Assembly: GCF_963675165.1 (NCBI RefSeq) | Contig: NC_087388.1 | Span: 6,109,651-6,173,650 of the forward strand | Reading direction: 5' to 3' | DNA length: 64,000 bases | From: Halichondria panicea | Taxonomy: Eukaryota > Porifera > Demospongiae > Suberitida > Halichondriidae | Shown here: positions 60,001 through 64,000 of the stretch, piece after piece | How the letters are laid out: each line of letters opens with the position of its first letter | Numbering within the stretch: position 1 is the stretch's first letter | The notes under the pieces: model-generated | What the model saw: the letters and a program-made list of their open reading frames with translations, nothing else | The model's database searches: none | What the model was told of the DNA's origin: nothing | Position numbers and translations under genes: made by a program

Positions 60001-62533
60001 AACTTTTCTAGTCACTTTTCTTATTTCCCCCTCTACTTCAAAATCATATATGACACCCTGGAGGGAAATTCAGAGAGTCTGCTTCAACCATTTCCTATAT
60101 ATGCCACATTCTGTAGTCACAGCTGATGAACCTGATTCAGGTATTTTATTGTTAAGTTAGTGATATAGCCCAGGACTTTCCCATGCAATTGTATACACAA
60201 TCCAACAATCCAAAATTTGATTAATTGACCTCCTGTCCTTGCTAACCCTGTGTTCCCTCCCCCCACCACACACAGGGGTATAGAAAACTTTATAGGGAAC
60301 TGCATAATTATAAACTAGTCAGTCATAAAATAGTGCTTGTTTCTATTATTTTATCAGTACATGTATTACTTTAGTAGGTATTCCTGAGTTACCTACCATT
60401 GATGACAGAGGGATACTATTGGACCCATTAGAGGACCCTCCTGATGACACTGAAGAGAGAGACCCAGAGGACCTCAGAGCAGCTGTAACAAGTCCACAGG
60501 AGACCCCGACAGGTATATGATTGGAAATAATACTGCCTTGTGATTATCAGGAGATAAAACAATTGTAGTTGATACATTTGAGGGACGATTGCTGCAAACC
60601 TTCCAAAGTGGAGAATTTGAACAAACCATTGAGCTTCTATCTCAGGCTGAAAGTCATTCCATTGATCTGAGAGGCGTGTCTGATGCAGACGGTAAAACTC
60701 TCCTTCATCTTGCTTGTCGCAAAAACTGGATGGACTGGAAGAGTATTGTGCGTAGCCTCATTGAAAAGCACCATTGCGATGTTGCAGCAGTGGATGAAGA
60801 TGGGAACACGCCCCTTCATGAGGCATGTCAATGTGGCAATCTCCCATCCATAGAGTATCTGCTTAGCTTACCGACTTGTAATCTTGATGCAATTAACAAG
60901 CACGACTACACTGGACTGAGAATGGCCCTTAAGGTAAAGGACAAACCAACTGTAAGATATCTTCTAGCGACAGGACGAGTTGATCCTAGAAAAGGTAGCC
61001 CACGCGGTCATACATACTCAGAATTACTTGCAATGAATCAGCTCCAACCACAACCACAAGATTATGATGGCTCAGCTCTTCAAATGGTGATCCAGTTTGT
61101 AGAATGCATGGAGGGTAGCAATCATGTTCGCCAACCGTTCACTTCTTACTGCTTGCTTGACACACTCCACAAGATTTTGAGCAATCGTGATCAAGTTTCA
61201 ATCACTGCAATAGTACACCACATCAAAGATAAGATGTTACCTCTTCCAGAAAAAACGGACAAGATTTATGATCTGCTTATTGATATTCAAACCCTGTCAG
61301 ACGAGTTTGACATACGTGGGGACTATGAGTTTGGGGAAGTTCAAATCATAAAGAAAGGTATGAGTAGCTAATTATTATAATGGACACAAATCTTTACACA
61401 CAATACTTCACAGGAGAGAGGTCTGTACCTCGAAATGTTGAGGTTCTAGCTGATAGCACCAGGATTGAAGATCAGGATACACCTGACTACTACTCTGATG
61501 CAAGCGATGAAGTACCCTTTATCAGCCGTCGCCAGGTATAATTATACTGCATGAATGACATACACCTATTCTTGCGTGCATTTTTTTCTTATCTGGTCCA
61601 CAGAGCCTGAGATGTAGTGCAACAACAACAAAAAAATCAGCATATATAATATTCTGCCTTATTGGTTATAGTTTGTTTGCTCTCTTCTTAACTCTTGCAA
61701 TCAGAGAACCAATGCACTATTCAGTCGTTGGTACCACCAGTGTGGTGCAAATTCACCGGCAATCTGTGCCACTGATTTCCGGTAATGACTTATCCATTAT
61801 GAGGCTCACAGAGACCGGAGCAGACCTAGTCCCTATTACCTTCTATTCGTTAAGCAGTTGTTCGTCTCATGAATCTTTCGTAGACGTCAAGATCAATGAG
61901 ACAGTGACTGTAAACTTTGGCTCGACTAATAAGAGCAGGGCTGTTACTGAATTGTATCTGGTGAGACACACTACATTGACAGTAGATATCACCACTGACG
62001 TCATACCAACCTATGCAACCAATCATTGTGTTGCATTTCTCCTTGTTTTTGACAAGTTAGACAAGTTCTTAAGCTTCACTTTAAGCTCATTTTTAGTCGA
62101 AGAATTCTATTACAAAGAATGTATTGTTAATGAACAATTACAGATGAAGATCTTGACATTCGACAAACCATCGTACTACTATATCGGTGTGTACACGGAC
62201 ATTCCCACTGAAGCTACTACTTTCTCTTTACACTTTCTCGGAACGTATCTTCAATACGACATTTCAAAAGGGAATGCTGTGTGCTCTATAAACTCTATTG
62301 AAATTTTAAGTTGTGATTTCCCGGATTATATCAACCAGCAAACCTGTATTGTTGGTTCTGTACCACCCGCTATATCTACTGATACACCATTTGGAGTAAC
62401 TGTAAGCTCTTCCGCTATTGCAAACCCTGGTGCAGCTATAGTATATTATTTTATTTCTATAATTTCTATTTTTGTAGTTATAGTGACTAGTGTCGGTCTT
62501 TGTATTTATTTGTGTTCACTTGTTACATGTTAA
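57069..62533 (+). CDS. Class A receptor with two ankyrin cassettes
   Basis: Exons 57069-57399 (CARD), 58808-58936 (linker), 58986-59792 (ankyrin 1), 60378-60512 (linker), 60569-61357 (ankyrin 2), 61414-61535 (juxtamembrane) and 61604-62533 (TM/ectodomain/TM) join in frame, about 1080 residues. Two short LLQPFP-type linker exons are dead: near 57741 the donor is lost, near 60065 the frame stops; skipping them is neutral because neighbours are phase 1. Both ankyrin cassettes keep DADGKTLLHLACRKNW, EDGNTPLHEA and the helical module (PFTSYCL, HKIL, LPLP). The juxtamembrane exon has DQDTPDYYSDASDE. The ectodomain reads VVGTTSVVQIHRQSVPLIS, CVAFLLVFDKLDKF, SYYYIGVYTDIPTE, VCSI and TCIVGSVPP. TM1 is ordinary (IIFCLIGYSLFALFLTLAI). 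Longest class A protein here. Confidence 0.83.
57400..58807. other. First intron of the two-cassette receptor, with repeats
   Basis: 57580-57650 carries words shared in inverted orientation with about 17755-17860 (ACACTGGATGACATAAT). A dead linker exon lies at 57741-57802. The segment 58665-58800 matches 38285-38450 in the paralogous intron (TGTGCACACAATT, CACTACTAAGCAAAT), showing that these introns were duplicated together. A fold-back is at 58185-58275. Confidence 0.5.
58185..58275. mobile_element. Fold-back hairpin
   Basis: CACATGGGATATATTGGCTC and GAGCCAATATATCCCATGTG are exact inverses around a GC-rich centre (GAGGCCTGCGGCCC). Likely a miniature element. Confidence 0.7.
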
Positions 62534-62934
62534 TTAATCACAACTTACACTCATCCACTCTTAATTATTGCATAACAGTCTTTGTTCACACTTTGAATTG
62601 TGGTTTAGGCCTCATCTTTGTACTGAAACTCCACCTAGGGGCTCTGCTCCTAGTATGGTTTTGGGCCTCTTTGATTAATTAATGTCAGTTCTGTTTTTGC
62701 TCTAAAAAAATGTCAGTTATTGTTACGCTATTATCTCTAAGAATTTGTTTGAAAATAAACTTCAACTTGTTTTGATAGTCTCTGCTAGTTAGTAGTAGTC
62801 CGACTTTGCCTCAGCCCTGAGCTGCAATTGTTTTTGATTAGACTCGCCTGTTTATATAGGTCTATTGTACAGGAAAGAACTCAATGCTTGAGAAAAGAAA
62901 TAACGTTGCTTTGTTAGTATTATGTTAAACTAAA
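62534..62934. other. 3' flank of the two-cassette receptor
   Basis: AAAATAAACTTC near 62750 is the likely polyadenylation signal. Nothing else recognised. Confidence 0.45.
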
Positions 62935-63136
62935 TTATATAGTGAATCGTTTCTCTGTTCTCAAAACATGTCTCATCTTATTAACAGTATCACTACATAA
63001 TACTCCTAGCTGACAGCGTCCAATCAGATTGTTCGATTCTTGGAACTTCTGTCCACATTTCTTGAATAGATCCACATATCTGACGTCAGTTGAGGTGGGG
63101 TCAAAGTTCACTCCAAGGTGCTTGTCAAAGCCAAGT
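62935..63136 (-). pseudogene. Antisense-gene exon copy, open but with a broken partner exon
   Basis: On the minus strand, after a CTCTACAG acceptor, the frame LGFDKHLGVNFDPTSTDVRY, DLFKKCGQKFQESNNLIGRC and CSDTVNKMRHVLRTEK is open to a stop at 62935. The matching upstream exon just enters the window at 64000-63983 but has a 4-base insertion (ATGCATGATCAG for ATGATCAG) that shifts its frame. Protein family not recognised. Confidence 0.5.
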
Positions 63137-63153
63137 CTGTAGAGATAAATAAG

Positions 63154-63363
63154 TACCGTATAGCGGGTTATTTTCAGGGGACAAAATATTTGTGGTTCAG
63201 CAATATTGAGACATTTTGTGGGTAATATTTTCGTGGTTGGAGCTTGCACTGCAGGTAAAGGTAGGCAAGGTCGCTTCATTCGTGGGTAAAATATTCGTGG
63301 TCAGACCTCCAACCACAAAAACCACAAATATTTTTCCCCACGAAAATTACATGCTATACGGTA
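63154..63363. mobile_element. 210-bp miniature element, TACCGTATAGC ends
   Basis: TACCGTATAGC at the left and GCTATACGGTA at the right are inverse copies, flanked by TA-type sequence. The interior has nested inverted words (ATATTCGTGGT, ACCACAAATAT). Related fragments lie near 7490-7690, 40035-40190 and 41905. Confidence 0.75.
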
Positions 63364-64000
63364 GATGAAAAATTAACAAAGGTACCATAATTATAAGGGT
63401 TTCATCTAGTGGGAGGGGCTAGGGGGAACCTTCCCCCCCTAAAATGCTCATCTTCCCCCAAAATGTTTGTATAATAATGACATCATCACATTAGTACTGT
63501 CTATGATGTGCAATATGTAACTAGATCTACTGTGATGCACTAGCATGTAATAGGGGGTGTGGTCAACACATGTGGGAGTGGCCAAACATTTTGCAGCGTG
63601 CGTAAACCTTCCCCCCCAAACTTTTAATCCAAACCCTGATTAGAATGGTACCAACTACGACGTATGCATGGTTGTAGTAGAACAGATTGGTCGATAAACA
63701 ACGTTTCCACAAACTACATGTATGAATGGACTGTAGACTCTATTTCAACTATTATAATAAAGCCACAGGAGTGCACTCCTGATTCTACACAGTAGTTTTA
63801 ACCAATGACCATTTTACTTATCTGATCACAAGCATGCACTATGATTTATTAGGAACACACTGTCAGCAATAATCCTAATACTAGGGCTACAGTATTTGTT
63901 GAACTGAGAGTTACAGACAGCATGTATACATGCATGTATACATGCATGTACACACACGTACGTATAGACCTTCAAGTTATACCTGATCATGCATGTTAGC
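63364..64000. other. Duplicated intron of the antisense gene
   Basis: 63640-64000 repeats the sequence seen at 8200-8480 and 52150-52490 (GTCGATAAACAACG, CTGATCACAAGCA, ACACACTGTCAGC, then CCTGATCATG at the exon edge). No gene of its own. Confidence 0.55.

Noticed and set aside
17009-62533. Reading the CARD-ankyrin genes as NLRs
   Set aside because: No NACHT or NB-ARC nucleotide-binding motifs (Walker A or B) appear in any exon; the central module is ankyrin plus a helical segment.

Overview
The window is eukaryotic, animal-type DNA. Genes are split by short GT-AG introns, the sequence is AT-rich with many CATGCATG words, non-coding DNA is full of small inverted-repeat elements, and the proteins are built from animal death-fold domains (Death domain, CARD) plus ankyrin repeats. 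A sponge, probably a demosponge of the Amphimedon type, is my best guess from this style and content; I could not test it. I see no tRNA, rRNA, CRISPR array, bacterial operon or complete transposase gene.

Almost every gene belongs to one expanded family of putative membrane receptors with the death-fold domain inside the cell. Class A (mostly plus strand) reads CARD - acidic/proline linker exons - ankyrin repeats plus a helical module - juxtamembrane exon - transmembrane segment - about 230-residue ectodomain - second transmembrane segment - short tail. Class B (minus strand) reads Death domain - two short linker exons - transmembrane segment - related ectodomain - C-terminal hydrophobic stretch. 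Class C (minus strand, left end) is a longer relative with CARD, a CGCGKC-type domain also seen in other uncharacterised invertebrate proteins, ankyrin repeats, a PPxY-rich linker and the same kind of membrane/ectodomain exon. I do not recognise the ectodomain. It carries conserved cysteines and a V-[FY]-D-D signature in all three classes.

Layout. 1-1829: broken class C copy running off the left edge. 2275-3362: 1.1-kb inverted-repeat transposon. 3570-8088: intact class C gene. 10023-16665: three class B genes (one lacking its membrane segment, one with a one-base frameshift, one heavily broken). 17009-20244: short soluble CARD-ankyrin gene. 20598-25132: CARD and Death-domain fragments and transposons. 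25133-26852: damaged class A gene. 28005-32185: two intact class B genes. 32500-36448: intact class A gene. 37391-44028: class A gene with a stop in its ankyrin exon. 47896-51257: intact class A gene. 51330-56619: ectodomain fragments, a CARD remnant, a tandem repeat array and an orphan intact ectodomain exon. 57069-62533: class A gene with two ankyrin cassettes. 62534-64000: duplicated flanking fragments.

How they may work together (inference): Death-domain and CARD genes sit head to head in three places with about 300 bp of shared upstream DNA, so they may be co-expressed and could signal together. All cytoplasmic cassette exons of class A begin and end in phase 1, and the window shows cassettes gained, lost and broken without loss of frame elsewhere. 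This resembles a birth-and-death receptor array for immune or self/non-self sensing, but no function is proven by sequence alone. Fragments of an unrelated, unrecognised antisense gene recur beside receptor copies, marking the segmental duplications.
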